Origin: Aestuariibaculum marinum
GTDB lineage: Bacteria; Bacteroidota; Bacteroidia; Flavobacteriales; Flavobacteriaceae
Direction: 5' to 3'
NCBI RefSeq assembly: GCF_014596975.1
Contig: NZ_JACVXD010000001.1
Location: 73,273 to 137,272 of the forward strand
Length of the DNA stretch: 64,000 nt
Below are positions 1-8,006 of this stretch, in pieces. Each line of letters starts with the position of its first letter. Within the stretch, counting starts at the first letter, position 1. A program made the translations under genes and the position numbers. The notes under the pieces are model-generated. The model worked only from the letters and a program-made list of their open reading frames with translations, made no database searches and was not told the origin of the DNA.

Positions 1-35
1 AAAAAGCCCGTAAACATTACTGTTACGAGCTTTTG
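1..35 (-). terminator. Terminator of left tRNA-Ser
   Basis: Read on the minus strand, this is a 12-bp stem (AAAAGCTCGTAA with TTACGGGCTTTT, one G-T pair) followed by a T-run, just downstream of the tRNA-Ser gene. The same hairpin follows the second tRNA copy at 63397-63431. Confidence 0.75.
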
Positions 36-38
36 TTG

Positions 39-123
39 CGGAGAAAGAGGGATTCGAACCCCCGGAGGTGTGACCCTCAACGGTTTTCAAGACCGCCGCA
101 TTCGACCACTCTGCCATTTCTCC
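39..123 (-). tRNA. tRNA-Ser (anticodon TGA)
   Basis: On the minus strand the sequence begins GGAGAAA and ends TTTCTCC plus discriminator G, giving a perfect 7-bp acceptor stem. The anticodon stem-loop is CGGT-CTTGAAA-ACCG with anticodon TGA, reading UCA-type serine codons. A long variable arm and the GGTTCGAATCC T-loop are visible, as expected for an 85-nt class II tRNA. CCA is not encoded. The gene is identical to the copy at 63435-63519. Confidence 0.97.
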
Positions 124-159
124 TTGAGTGCCTCATCAGGTATTCCCTGAATGCGGGTG

Positions 160-191
160 CAAATATAGTAACCTTTTGTTATTATATCAAA
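160..191 (-). promoter_or_regulatory. Promoter of left tRNA-Ser
   Basis: On the minus strand a TTTG (188-191) is followed after 20 nt by TATATTTG (160-167), which fits the Bacteroidota pattern TTG-N(17-23)-TAnnTTTG. The -7 box lies inside the repeat shared with the second tRNA copy. The -33 box lies outside it but is kept at the same spacing there, which supports function. Confidence 0.75.
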
Positions 192-313
192 TATTTTTAT
201 CGATTTAGTCTTTTAATCATTAGAGACCTTTCTAAAGGTGTTGTCCCTTAATAAATTAAGCGTTGATTTTTTTTAAGTATCACTAGAAATAAATGGATTA
301 TGTTTGTACGAGA

Positions 314-496
314 CTAATTAGATGATAGCCATCCTTCAATAAATTCATCATTTATTAAACTGTCGTCTATTAACACAAAACCAACGTGAGGTGTCCAAAT
401 GGCATTGCTTTCACGATGGCCATGCGCAGTTTTAATATTTACTTGGTATTTACCTTCGTCTTCAGGTAACTTGTCTTTTAAATTAATGTATTCCAT
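314..496 (-). CDS. Small hypothetical protein (60 aa)
   Basis: A 60-residue ORF starting with ATG on the minus strand, without signal peptide or membrane segment. The N-terminal part (YINLKDKLPEDEGKYQV) and a later GW pair loosely recall small phage or hypothetical proteins of the DUF551 kind, but this is only a resemblance. It stands alone between the tRNA and the peptidase genes. It has no strong ribosome site, which is normal in this phylum. Function unknown. Confidence 0.5.
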   Translation of the reverse strand: MEYINLKDKLPEDEGKYQVNIKTAHGHRESNAIWTPHVGFVLIDDSLINDEFIEGWLSSN

Positions 497-575
497 GGCG
501 TAAAACTAATTAATTCAGTCGTTGTATGAAAGTTTAGAGGTGTTTTCAAGGTGTTAATTTGCGGTATAAATAGAA

Positions 576-605
576 AAAGGCTTCTTTCATTTAAAAGAAG
601 CCTTT
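576..605 (-). terminator. Terminator after the M28 peptidase pair
   Basis: A perfect 12-bp stem (576-587 with 594-605) with a 6-nt loop, followed on the minus strand by a T-run. It lies about 60 bp past the stop codon of the peptidase gene at 664-1674. Confidence 0.85.
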
Positions 606-663
606 ATATCTCTATGTATTTTGTAAAAAAGTTAGCTTTTAAAAGCGATTTTATTAAGAACTT

Positions 664-1674
664 CTAGTCTAACTTTATTCTTTCGTCACGGTTAGCAAGT
701 TCCCATGCTGTGTGGAATACCAAGCGTGCACGTGTTTCTAATAAATCGTATTGAATTTTATCTGGTGTATCTGATGGTCTGTGATAATCTTCATGAGTAC
801 CGTTAAAATAGAAAATTACAGGAATGTTATTTTTTGCAAAGTTGTAATGGTCGCTACGGTAATAAAAGCGGTTCGGATCGTTATCGTCGTTATATTTGTA
901 GTCAAAGTCCATGTTAATGTACTTTTTATTAACCTCCTCGGAAAGGTTATGTAATTCTGTACTTAATTTATCTGAACCAATAAGGTAAACATAGTTTCTG
1001 TTATCTTCATGCTTTTTATCAACACGACCAATCATATCAATATTTAAATCGGCTACTGTATTTTCTAATGGGAAAATTGGATCTACATCAGTATAGTATT
1101 TTGAACCAAACAATCCGATTTCTTCTCCGGTAACATGTAAAAACAAAATACTGCGTTTTGGCCCATGGCCTTCGTTAGCAGCTGTTTTAAAAGCTTCAGC
1201 GATTTCCAGTATGGCAATTGTTCCAGAACCATCGTCGTCGGCACCGTTATTAATTTTTCCATTACCATTAACTCCTATGTGGTCTAAGTGTGCAGAAATT
1301 ACAATAATTTCATCTGGTTTTTCAGTTCCTTTAATGTAGGCCACAACATTTTCTGAAGCTTTAGCTTTATTTGAAAAGAAGGATTCAGGAATATCTTGAA
1401 AATAATCACCTTTAGCAATAGGGGATTCGATACCTAAACTTTCGTAATGTTCTTTTATAAAATTAACGGCCTTCTTTTGGCCTGGTTCACCAGTTTTTCT
1501 GCCTTCAAATTCATCGGAAGCGTAGGTGTATAAGGCTTCTTTTAGTTCGTCGGACGTAATGGTTTTGGCATAAGTAACCGGTAACCCCTCGTTGTCTTGT
1601 TGTTTATTGTTTTGCGAAGTACCACACGATGTAATTAATAATGCGGTACATAAAAAGACACTTAGTCGTTTCAT
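664..1674 (-). CDS. M28 family zinc peptidase lipoprotein, copy A
   Basis: Predicted zinc-dependent exopeptidase (M28 family, aminopeptidase-like) exported as a lipoprotein. The first 17 residues form a signal ending in a lipobox with Cys17 (LLITSCGTS). The metal ligands of the family are visible in order: HLDH in SAHLDHIGV, the NGADDDGSG aspartate, the catalytic and metal glutamates in TGEEIGLFG, the aspartate in NIDMIGR, and the last His in THEDYHRPSD. The length (336 aa) is normal. It lies 64 bp downstream of a close paralogue at 1739-2794 in the same direction, so the two probably arose by tandem duplication and may be co-transcribed. Substrate unknown. Confidence 0.9.
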   Translation of the reverse strand: MKRLSVFLCTALLITSCGTSQNNKQQDNEGLPVTYAKTITSDELKEALYTYASDEFEGRKTGEPGQKKAVNFIKEHYESLGIESPIAKGDYFQDIPESFFSNKAKASENVVAYIKGTEKPDEIIVISAHLDHIGVNGNGKINNGADDDGSGTIAILEIAEAFKTAANEGHGPKRSILFLHVTGEEIGLFGSKYYTDVDPIFPLENTVADLNIDMIGRVDKKHEDNRNYVYLIGSDKLSTELHNLSEEVNKKYINMDFDYKYNDDNDPNRFYYRSDHYNFAKNNIPVIFYFNGTHEDYHRPSDTPDKIQYDLLETRARLVFHTAWELANRDERIKLD

Positions 1675-1738
1675 GAAATTAAATTTAATTAGACTCTAAT
1701 ATTACAAAAATGAATTTATAGGTAACCCGATTTTGAAA

Positions 1739-2794
1739 TTAATTTAACAAATGGTTGTTTTCGTCGGTAAGTAAACGGTTACTTTGATTAGCGATTTGCC
1801 ATGCAGTTGCAAAAATAAATCGAGTGCGTTGCTCTAAAAGGTCAAATTCTATCTTATCTGGTGTGTCTGTAGGTTGGTGATAATCGCTGTGTTCGCCATT
1901 AAAATAGAAGATTACAGGAATGCCTTTATCCGCAAAATTATAATGATCAGATCTTGTGTAATATTGATTACGATCACCTTCGGCGTTGTAGCGGTAATCT
2001 AAATCCATATGAAAATAGGTGTTGTTTACCTTTTCTGAAATATAATGCAATTCTTTACTTATACGATCTGCACCTATTAAATACAGATAATTAGGATTGT
2101 TTTTATGAATATCGTCTACACGGCCAATCATGTCAATATTCAAATTTGTTACCGTGTTTTCTAGTGGAAATACAGGGTGTAGCGTATAATATTCTGATCC
2201 TTTTTTACCAATTTCTTCGGCAGTTAAATGCAGGAATAAAATACTGCGTTTTGGTCCGTGACCTTCATTCTTGGCTTGTTTAAAAGCCTGTGCCATTTCC
2301 ATTAAAGCGACTGTTCCAGAGGCGTCATCATCGGCTCCAAAATAGATCTCATTTTTGTTATTAACGCCTAAATGGTCTAAGTGGGCAGAGATAATAATAA
2401 TTTCATCAGGAGATTCACTCCCTTTTATAAAGGCCAGAACATTCTCTGTTGGTTTTATGTCTTTCAGGAAAAAGTCTTTGGGTATGGATTGATAATAGTT
2501 GATGGTATCACCGAGCGGCGAAACAATACCTTCGCTTTGATAGTAAGATTTTAAAAAATGAGCCGCTTTTTTTTGTCCGGGCTCACCAACACGTCTACCG
2601 TTAAATTCTGAAGAAGCAAACTTATAGAGTTGTTCTTTTAATTCTTCTGAAGTAATCGTACTTGCATATTTAGTAACCCAAGGTTGGTCAACCAATTGAA
2701 TACTGTTTTTAATGTTTTCAATTTTTGTGGTATACTTAGGTGTTGCACATGTACCAACTAGGGTAAGTGCAGAGAGCATGCAGAAGATTTTCAT
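1739..2794 (-). CDS. M28 family zinc peptidase lipoprotein, copy B
   Basis: Paralogue of the neighbouring gene with the same ordered zinc motifs: SAHLDHLG, FGADDDASG, TAEEIGKKG, NIDMIGR and HSDYHQPTD. The N-terminus (MKIFCMLSALTLVGTC) is hydrophobic with Cys16 as a likely lipidation site, although the lipobox GTC is less canonical than in copy A. The protein is slightly longer (351 aa). Upstream it has its own likely promoter (TATATTTG, 2885-2892, minus strand) and a leader of about 85 nt that can fold into a hairpin. All metal ligands are intact, so both copies should be active. Confidence 0.9.
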   Translation of the reverse strand: MKIFCMLSALTLVGTCATPKYTTKIENIKNSIQLVDQPWVTKYASTITSEELKEQLYKFASSEFNGRRVGEPGQKKAAHFLKSYYQSEGIVSPLGDTINYYQSIPKDFFLKDIKPTENVLAFIKGSESPDEIIIISAHLDHLGVNNKNEIYFGADDDASGTVALMEMAQAFKQAKNEGHGPKRSILFLHLTAEEIGKKGSEYYTLHPVFPLENTVTNLNIDMIGRVDDIHKNNPNYLYLIGADRISKELHYISEKVNNTYFHMDLDYRYNAEGDRNQYYTRSDHYNFADKGIPVIFYFNGEHSDYHQPTDTPDKIEFDLLEQRTRFIFATAWQIANQSNRLLTDENNHLLN

Positions 2795-2812
2795 GTGTTT
2801 AAGTTATGTCAC

Positions 2813-2870
2813 ATGAAACTTACGACCATCATTCTCTGGGGCAGAAAAATGTTGAACCTGTGAGTTTCAT
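2813..2870 (-). promoter_or_regulatory. Structured 5' leader of M28 peptidase copy B
   Basis: An 11-bp inverted repeat (2813-2823 with 2860-2870, one mismatch) encloses about 36 nt and occupies most of the leader between the promoter box at 2885 and the ATG at 2794. On the minus strand the leader also contains a 13-codon reading frame (ATG AAA CTC ... GAA TGA, encoding MKLTGSTFFCPRE) that starts in the first arm. Whether this is a regulatory RNA or a leader peptide cannot be told from one sequence. Confidence 0.4.
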
Positions 2871-2884
2871 TTTTGTTCCTAACC

Positions 2885-2892
2885 CAAATATA
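2885..2892 (-). promoter_or_regulatory. -7 promoter box of M28 peptidase copy B
   Basis: TATATTTG on the minus strand matches the Bacteroidota TAnnTTTG box. No clear TTG is present at the -33 distance. It lies just before the 3' end of the upstream gene (stop at 2915). Confidence 0.5.
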
Positions 2893-2914
2893 GAAAAAAC
2901 AAAGAAATTACTTA

Positions 2915-3427
2915 CTATTCAATTTCTATGTTTTCTAATTCTGAAGCATCTATTTCAGATTCTATAATTTCATCAGCTTGAATTTCAATATTCTCTAATT
3001 CTGCTTCATCAATTTCTAAAGATTCTACCTGAGAATCGTCTATTTCTAAAGCTTCAATTTCAGAATCATCGATTTCTAAACCACCTAATTCCGATTCGTC
3101 GATATCAATTTCCAAACCTTCTAATTCTTCAATGGCAGCTTCTTCAAATTCTTCTTCCTTTGCTTCAAGAGCTTCGGTGTTTTCTACTTCGGTAACGGTA
3201 AAAGCAGCTTTATATGTTGTAACGGCTAAAGCCATAATGGTTAATAAAAAAGAAAACTGAACTAATTTTTTTACCTTACCTGTTTTCTTTCCCAAATAAT
3301 ACGCACCACCTGAAAAGAGCAGAGCTGCGATTGCCGGAAAAATAGCAAGATTAGATATTGGCAATACCGAAAATATTATAGCAAAAACAGAAGCTATTAC
3401 AGCTAATATGGTTAAAGTCTTTCTCAT
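2915..3427 (-). CDS. Membrane protein with acidic decapeptide repeats
   Basis: Unrecognised 170-aa protein. Residues about 5-24, 27-46 and 55-75 are hydrophobic and predict three membrane segments, joined by a short basic stretch (GKKTGKVKK). The C-terminal half (from about 80) is a strongly acidic tail with no Lys or Arg in roughly the last 80 residues. It is built from decapeptide-like units of the form LEIDDSEIEA, LEIDDSQVES and LEIDEAELEN. The gene begins 6 bp after the DUF3108 gene stop and is probably in its operon. The regular hydrophobic/acidic period could form a solenoid or bind cations. No function is claimed. Confidence 0.8.
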   Translation of the reverse strand: MRKTLTILAVIASVFAIIFSVLPISNLAIFPAIAALLFSGGAYYLGKKTGKVKKLVQFSFLLTIMALAVTTYKAAFTVTEVENTEALEAKEEEFEEAAIEELEGLEIDIDESELGGLEIDDSEIEALEIDDSQVESLEIDEAELENIEIQADEIIESEIDASELENIEIE

Positions 3428-3433
3428 TATTAA

Positions 3434-4201
3434 TTAATTTTTTAATCCGGTAGCCGATTTAATTTTTAGCTCACCGTTACCAACAGGAATTTTAAATTTA
3501 CCGTAAACCAAAACCTTATTAGCATCGGCTGTCAGCCAAATTAGGTTACTATTGGTTCCTTGTAAAACATTGTCACTGGAACCAACGGCTAATTTGTAAC
3601 ATTCTTTCTTACCGATAGCAGTGTTAATGGTTTCTTTACCTAAGTAAGTCACCTGACCTTTGGTTTCTTCTCGGTCAAATATAATGGTAAAACTTTTTTT
3701 AGATCCCACTTTCATGGCACTAAAATCTATCAACCTTAAGTTGTATATGGTAGAAACAATATCCTTTGTGCCTGCATTAATTTTTACGGTTTTGTTTTCC
3801 TCGTAATTGTTTTTCTTTTTCATTAACGATTTAACGGTTCCTTTGCTGTGGCTAAAGGTGTATTTCATGTATTTGTAATAACCACCTTCGTTAATATCGC
3901 GAGAGTATAGGTAAGGCGTAAGGGTTTTAGGATTTACATAGCTTTCGTATAAATCTCTAATCTTAAAAAAATTATCCCATTTGCTATAGGTTACCGCTGT
4001 ACATTTTAATCGGAGTAAAGTTGCTTTAGAGGTTTTTACCGGGCTGGTTTCCATGGTAACCTGGGCGATATCGTTTAATACTCCAGACATATTGTAAGAG
4101 GCTGTATAGGTAAGTTTTTCCTTGTAACCAATGGCTGTGTTTTGGGCATTAGTAGTCAAGAATGCTAATAATAGCATGAAAAGAAATGGGATGCGCTTCA
4201 T
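3434..4201 (-). CDS. DUF3108 domain-containing exported protein
   Basis: A 255-aa protein with a clear signal peptide (MKRIPFLFMLLLAFLTTNAQ, cleavage after Ala-Gln). The remainder matches the layout of DUF3108 proteins: a GEKLTY-like start (GYKEKLTYTASYNM), the DLYESYV segment, and a late domain with ECYKLAVGS and VYGKF. These are secreted beta-rich proteins of unknown role found widely in Bacteroidota. It is the first gene of a likely two-gene minus-strand operon with the acidic-repeat membrane protein and is divergent from the universal stress gene at 4427. Confidence 0.75.
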   Translation of the reverse strand: MKRIPFLFMLLLAFLTTNAQNTAIGYKEKLTYTASYNMSGVLNDIAQVTMETSPVKTSKATLLRLKCTAVTYSKWDNFFKIRDLYESYVNPKTLTPYLYSRDINEGGYYKYMKYTFSHSKGTVKSLMKKKNNYEENKTVKINAGTKDIVSTIYNLRLIDFSAMKVGSKKSFTIIFDREETKGQVTYLGKETINTAIGKKECYKLAVGSSDNVLQGTNSNLIWLTADANKVLVYGKFKIPVGNGELKIKSATGLKN

Positions 4202-4426
4202 AATTATTTTAGATTATAATTTATAACGTCTAGGTTATCATTTATTGTGCCGAAAATACAATGCTTTAATTGATTATACTAATTTTTATTAGTTTGTAAG
4301 TGTTAATGTAGGAACACTGATAATTGTCATGATTTATAAGAACAAGTATTTGTAAATTTATACATCTGAATTTTAATTGTTTAATATTCAGTGATGAAAT
4401 ACGAGTGACAAGAAAAAACTTTAATT

Positions 4427-5269
4427 ATGAAAACGATTTTATTACCTACAGACTTTTCAGATAATTCATTAAACGCAATTCATTATGCAATGAAGATGTT
4501 CAAGAATCAAACCTGTAACTTTTATGTTATAAATATACAGCGTGTTGGTTCCTATATAACAGATGATTTGATGATGTCGAACCCAACCGGAGTGCTTTAC
4601 GATACGGTTGTTGAAGCGGCAAAAGTGTCTATAGATAAATTAATTGCCAGATTGGTTAAAGACTATCCTAATGAAAAGCACGAATTTATTTCGCTGGTAG
4701 ATTACGATAATTTTACCGATGCCATTAATCAGGCTGTTTTAAAGCATCATGTAGACTTGATTATAATGGGAACCAAGGGCGCATCAGGATTAAGCAAGAA
4801 GATTTTTGGAAGTAACACCGTTAAAGTATTACAGCATAGCGACGTGCCGGTATTGGTGATTCCTGATGAATGTGAATTTTCAGGGTTGCAGGATGTTGCT
4901 TTCACAACGAGTTTTCAATCCTTATATAATATGACAGAATTGAGATTGCTGGATGAAATTATAGTAAAAAATAAAAGCAAGCTTAGTGTGCTTCATGTAG
5001 TCTTAGAAAATGAAGACCCAAAAGAACTCTTTCAGGATATTGACTTTTTTAATGAACATTTCGAAGAGGTGTCGTATAAAATGATTGAAACCAATGTTCA
5101 GGATATTTTTAATTCCATTCAAGGCTACATAACAAATAACGATGTGAAATTAATAGCTATGATTAATAAGAAACATTCGTTTTTTGAAAGTTTATTTGTG
5201 CATCATCAAGCCGAAACATTCGCATATAATGTAAACATACCTTTATTAGTTTTACCAAAACGAGATTAG
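4427..5269 (+). CDS. Universal stress protein, tandem UspA domains
   Basis: A 280-aa cytosolic protein of two UspA-like domains (about 1-145 and 150-280). It starts with the typical strand and aspartate (KTILLPTDFSDNS). The first domain ends with an intact ATP-binding motif G-2x-G-9x-G-S (GTKGASGLSKKIFGS), so it is probably the nucleotide-binding type. The second domain lacks this motif and is likely structural. Such proteins respond to stress or low oxygen in many bacteria. It is a single-gene unit between a divergent DUF3108 gene and the efflux operon. Confidence 0.9.
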   Translation: MKTILLPTDFSDNSLNAIHYAMKMFKNQTCNFYVINIQRVGSYITDDLMMSNPTGVLYDTVVEAAKVSIDKLIARLVKDYPNEKHEFISLVDYDNFTDAINQAVLKHHVDLIIMGTKGASGLSKKIFGSNTVKVLQHSDVPVLVIPDECEFSGLQDVAFTTSFQSLYNMTELRLLDEIIVKNKSKLSVLHVVLENEDPKELFQDIDFFNEHFEEVSYKMIETNVQDIFNSIQGYITNNDVKLIAMINKKHSFFESLFVHHQAETFAYNVNIPLLVLPKRD

Positions 5270-5323
5270 AAATATAACACATTTTAAAAATTAGATTGAT
5301 GTCTCTTCCAGATAACAGAAGAA

Positions 5324-5361
5324 TGTAACCTTTGTTACACATTGAAGTAACATAAGTTACT
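5324..5361. promoter_or_regulatory. Two tandem dyad operators before the efflux operon
   Basis: Two inverted repeats with a 4-nt spacer: TGTAAC-CTTT-GTTACA (5324-5339) and AGTAAC-ATAA-GTTACT (5346-5361). Their centres are exactly 22 bp apart, two turns of the helix, so bound dimers would lie on one face. The second site reaches to about 22 bp upstream of the promoter box at 5383 and would overlap the -33 region. The binding protein is unknown; the geometry would suit a Crp/Fnr-type or TetR-type dimer. Confidence 0.6.
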
Positions 5362-5382
5362 GAAAATAAATATCTATCAGCC

Positions 5383-5390
5383 TACTTTTG
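5383..5390 (+). promoter_or_regulatory. -7 box of the RND efflux operon
   Basis: TACTTTTG fits TAnnTTTG and is 20 bp upstream of the TolC start codon. A CTG at 5360-5362 stands at the -33 distance (20-nt spacer). Confidence 0.55.
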
Positions 5391-5410
5391 AATTATTAAT
5401 TTAAATAATT

Positions 5411-6721
5411 ATGAAAGATAAAATAGGTGTATTAATATTTAGTTTTCTTAGTCTTGCTTTTGCGTCTCAGGCACAGGAAATCGTCCTGTTGTCAAAGGCA
5501 GAGGTATTGAACAGAGTTCAGGAAGAAAACACATCGATAAAAATATCGGAGGAAGAATATAATTCAGTAAAAGCCGATTTCAGGCAGACCAATGCTGTAT
5601 TCTTACCAAATATAACTGCAAGCCATACCGGAATTTCTACAACAAATCCGCTTATGGCTTTTGGTTCTAAATTAAACCAGGAGATTTTAACGGCTTCAGA
5701 TTTCGATCCGGCCTTGTTAAATGATCCGTCAAAAACTCAAAACTTCGCAACTAAAATTGAGGTGCAGCAACCTTTAATGAATGCCGATGGTATTTATCAG
5801 CGTAAAGCCGCTAAAACAAAAATGGAGGCGATGTCGTTACAAACACAGCGTACTTCAGATTATCTTGCATTAGAGGTCGATAAAGCGTATATGCAATTAC
5901 AGTTGGCCTACAAAGCGGTTGATGTTTTAGAAAAAGCTCTTGAAGCCGCAAATGCCAATAAAACCTTAGCAGAAAATAGTTTTAAGCAAGGGTATTTACA
6001 ACGTGCCGATGTGCTAAACGTTGAAGTACGTGTAAGCGAAGTTCTGGCACAGTTGCAAAACGCAAAAAGTAATGTGCAGAATGCATCAAATTACTTATCG
6101 TTTTTAATGAACGACGAATCCTATGTGGTTTACAAACCAAGTGAAGATTTGGTAGTCGAAGCTTTAGATTTTCAAAATTCAGGAATTTCAGAAAACCGTA
6201 GTGATATTAAAGCCATGGAGTTAGCAAGTGAAGCTTATAAAAATATGAGTAAAGCGGATAAAATGACTTTCCTACCGCGATTAAATGCTTTTGGAAGTTA
6301 TGAATTGTATGACGATAAAATTTTCAGAGCCGATGCCAGTGGTTATGTTGTTGGTGCACAATTAAGCTGGGATATTTTTCAGGGGTCGAAACGCTTTGGT
6401 AAAGCACAGAAAAGTAAAGCCGAATACGAAAAATCGAAGTTAGAATACAATCAGTATGTATCGCAGAGTAAACTGGAGCTTAACAAAGCCAAACGTATGT
6501 TACAAGATGCAGAAAATAAACTGAATTTAACAAAACTGGCCTTAGAACAATCTGAAGAATCTTTAAGAATAAGAACCAACAGGTTTAAAGAAGGCTTAGA
6601 GAAAACTTCAGACTTACTAATGGCTGAAACCCAGTTTTCACAAAAACAATTAGAATATTATCAAACCATTTTTGAATATAACTATGCGCAGGCATATCTA
6701 GAATTTTTAACTAAAGAATAA
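5411..6721 (+). CDS. TolC family outer membrane efflux protein
   Basis: Outer membrane channel of a tripartite efflux pump. It has a signal peptide (cleavage near FASQAQ), and the 436-aa body shows the duplicated OEP layout with long helical, Gln/Ala/Lys-rich stretches and recurring segments such as LEVDKAYMQLQLAY and RFKEGLEKTSDLLMAE. It is the first gene of an operon with the adaptor 9 bp downstream and the pump beyond it. Two dyad operators and a TAnnTTTG box precede it. Drug or metal specificity cannot be read from the sequence. Confidence 0.92.
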   Translation: MKDKIGVLIFSFLSLAFASQAQEIVLLSKAEVLNRVQEENTSIKISEEEYNSVKADFRQTNAVFLPNITASHTGISTTNPLMAFGSKLNQEILTASDFDPALLNDPSKTQNFATKIEVQQPLMNADGIYQRKAAKTKMEAMSLQTQRTSDYLALEVDKAYMQLQLAYKAVDVLEKALEAANANKTLAENSFKQGYLQRADVLNVEVRVSEVLAQLQNAKSNVQNASNYLSFLMNDESYVVYKPSEDLVVEALDFQNSGISENRSDIKAMELASEAYKNMSKADKMTFLPRLNAFGSYELYDDKIFRADASGYVVGAQLSWDIFQGSKRFGKAQKSKAEYEKSKLEYNQYVSQSKLELNKAKRMLQDAENKLNLTKLALEQSEESLRIRTNRFKEGLEKTSDLLMAETQFSQKQLEYYQTIFEYNYAQAYLEFLTKE

Positions 6722-6730
6722 GAGCAAGAC

Positions 6731-7807
6731 ATGAAAAAAATATACACATTAACAATATTATCACTAGCCGTTTTATTCGCTAGTTGTGGAAGTGATGACA
6801 AGAAGGCCATTGCAGATACCAGGGCTGCGATAGCGGTTACCGTAAATCAAGTTTCAGCAAATGGAAACTCGCCTTTTTTAGCCGTGAGTGGAAAAATTAA
6901 AGCAGAAAACAGTGCTACGTTAAGCACCAGAACGATGGGGTACATTAATAATGTGCTGGTTAATGTAGGTGATGAGGTTAAAAAAGGACAGTTATTAGTA
7001 GCTATTAATAATGTTGATTTACAAGCTAAAAAAGCGCAGGTTAATGCTGGTATTACAGAAGCAACTGCTGCCTTTAATAACGCTGAAAAAGACTATAAAC
7101 GTTTTAAACGTTTATACGATAACAACAGTGCCTCTCAAAAGGAGTTAGATGATATGACGGCGCGATACGAAATAGCAAAGGCACGTTTAGAGTCGGCTAA
7201 GCAAATGGAAAACGAAGTGAATGCGCAGTTTGCCTATACAAATATTACAGCACCTTTTAGTGGTGTTGTAACCAGTAAAATGGCAGAAAAAGGCGATATG
7301 GCCAATCCGGGTCAGCCGCTTATTACCGTTGAAGCTCCAGGGAATTACGAAGTGATGGCTATGGTTCCGGAAACTGAAATTTCTTCAATTAAGAAAGGAA
7401 CTGATGCAACGGTTTTAGTGAAATCTATCAACCAGAGTTTAAAAGGTAAAGTGACCGAAGTAAGTACCTCGGCGAGTCAGACTGGCGGACAGTATTTAGT
7501 AAAAGTGGTTTTAGAGAAAACCGATGCGAATATCTTATCAGGTATGTTTACAACCGTACAGTTTCCGGTGGAACGCAAAGCTAAAACTGCTATGGTTTTA
7601 ATACCAACAGAAGCGGTGATTACAAATGGGCAGTTGTCAGGCGTGTATACTGTAAGCCAAAGTAATACAGCTATTTTACGTTGGTTGCGTTTAGGAAGAA
7701 CGTTTGGCGACCAGGTGGAAGTATTATCGGGTTTATCGGCAGATGAATCGTATATCGCTTCGGCTGAAGGTAAACTTTATAACGGAGCAAAAATTTCAAT
7801 TCAATAA
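6731..7807 (+). CDS. RND efflux periplasmic adaptor lipoprotein
   Basis: Membrane fusion protein linking pump and channel. The N-terminus is a lipoprotein signal (LAVLFASCGSD, Cys19). The lipoyl-like halves are visible around GYINNVLVNVGDEVKKGQLL and FSGVVTSKMAEKGDMANPGQPL, flanking a helical hairpin at about 100-165. Beta-barrel and membrane-proximal parts follow to the end at residue 358. It sits 9 bp after the TolC gene. A palindromic repeat separates it from the pump gene. Confidence 0.93.
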   Translation: MKKIYTLTILSLAVLFASCGSDDKKAIADTRAAIAVTVNQVSANGNSPFLAVSGKIKAENSATLSTRTMGYINNVLVNVGDEVKKGQLLVAINNVDLQAKKAQVNAGITEATAAFNNAEKDYKRFKRLYDNNSASQKELDDMTARYEIAKARLESAKQMENEVNAQFAYTNITAPFSGVVTSKMAEKGDMANPGQPLITVEAPGNYEVMAMVPETEISSIKKGTDATVLVKSINQSLKGKVTEVSTSASQTGGQYLVKVVLEKTDANILSGMFTTVQFPVERKAKTAMVLIPTEAVITNGQLSGVYTVSQSNTAILRWLRLGRTFGDQVEVLSGLSADESYIASAEGKLYNGAKISIQ

Positions 7808-7866
7808 CTATAAATCTGCGTTAGGGATGGCAGCGGCATCCTTTTATTTTAACTTAGAAAATAGGT

Positions 7867-7952
7867 GTCATTACGAGGAGCGATTGCGACGAAGTAATCT
7901 TAAAATAATAAAGAGATTGCCACAGTAAAAAAGACGATTACTTCGCAATGAC
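7867..7952. repeat. REP-like palindromic element inside the efflux operon
   Basis: The ends form an imperfect inverted repeat: GTCATTACGAGGAGCGA on the left, and the complement of GATTACTTCGCAATGAC on the right. GAAGTAATCT and GATTACTTC pair inside. The wording GTCATTGCGAGGAGCGA...GAGATTGCCAC...CGCAATGAC is a familiar extragenic repeat in Bacteroidota genomes, recalled rather than searched. It lies in the 199-bp space between adaptor and pump genes and appears only once in the window. Confidence 0.65.
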
Positions 7953-8006
7953 AAAAAATAAAAGATACAGCGTACAGCCCGTTAAAACGCCCAAAAAATT
8001 AAAACA

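Larger units (their letters stand above)
1..168. repeat. Left copy of 168-bp tRNA-Ser direct repeat
   Basis: Positions 1-168 match 63397-63564 with a single difference (C at 131, T at 63527). The repeat contains the terminator, the tRNA and the -7 promoter box, so it is a duplicated transcription unit. The two copies have the same orientation and bracket about 63.4 kb. The left copy may extend beyond the window edge. Confidence 0.9.

Noticed and set aside
33..251. Open reading frame across the left tRNA-Ser (and its twin at 63429-63617)
   Set aside because: It is the antisense of the tRNA gene and exists twice only because the tRNA unit is duplicated.
299..306. TATGTTTG on the plus strand as a promoter
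   Set aside because: No plus-strand gene follows; the next plausible gene (314-496) is on the minus strand.
7704..7928. 74-codon frame overlapping the end of the adaptor gene
   Set aside because: It reads an alternative frame of the adaptor gene and the REP-like element, and shows no protein-like features.
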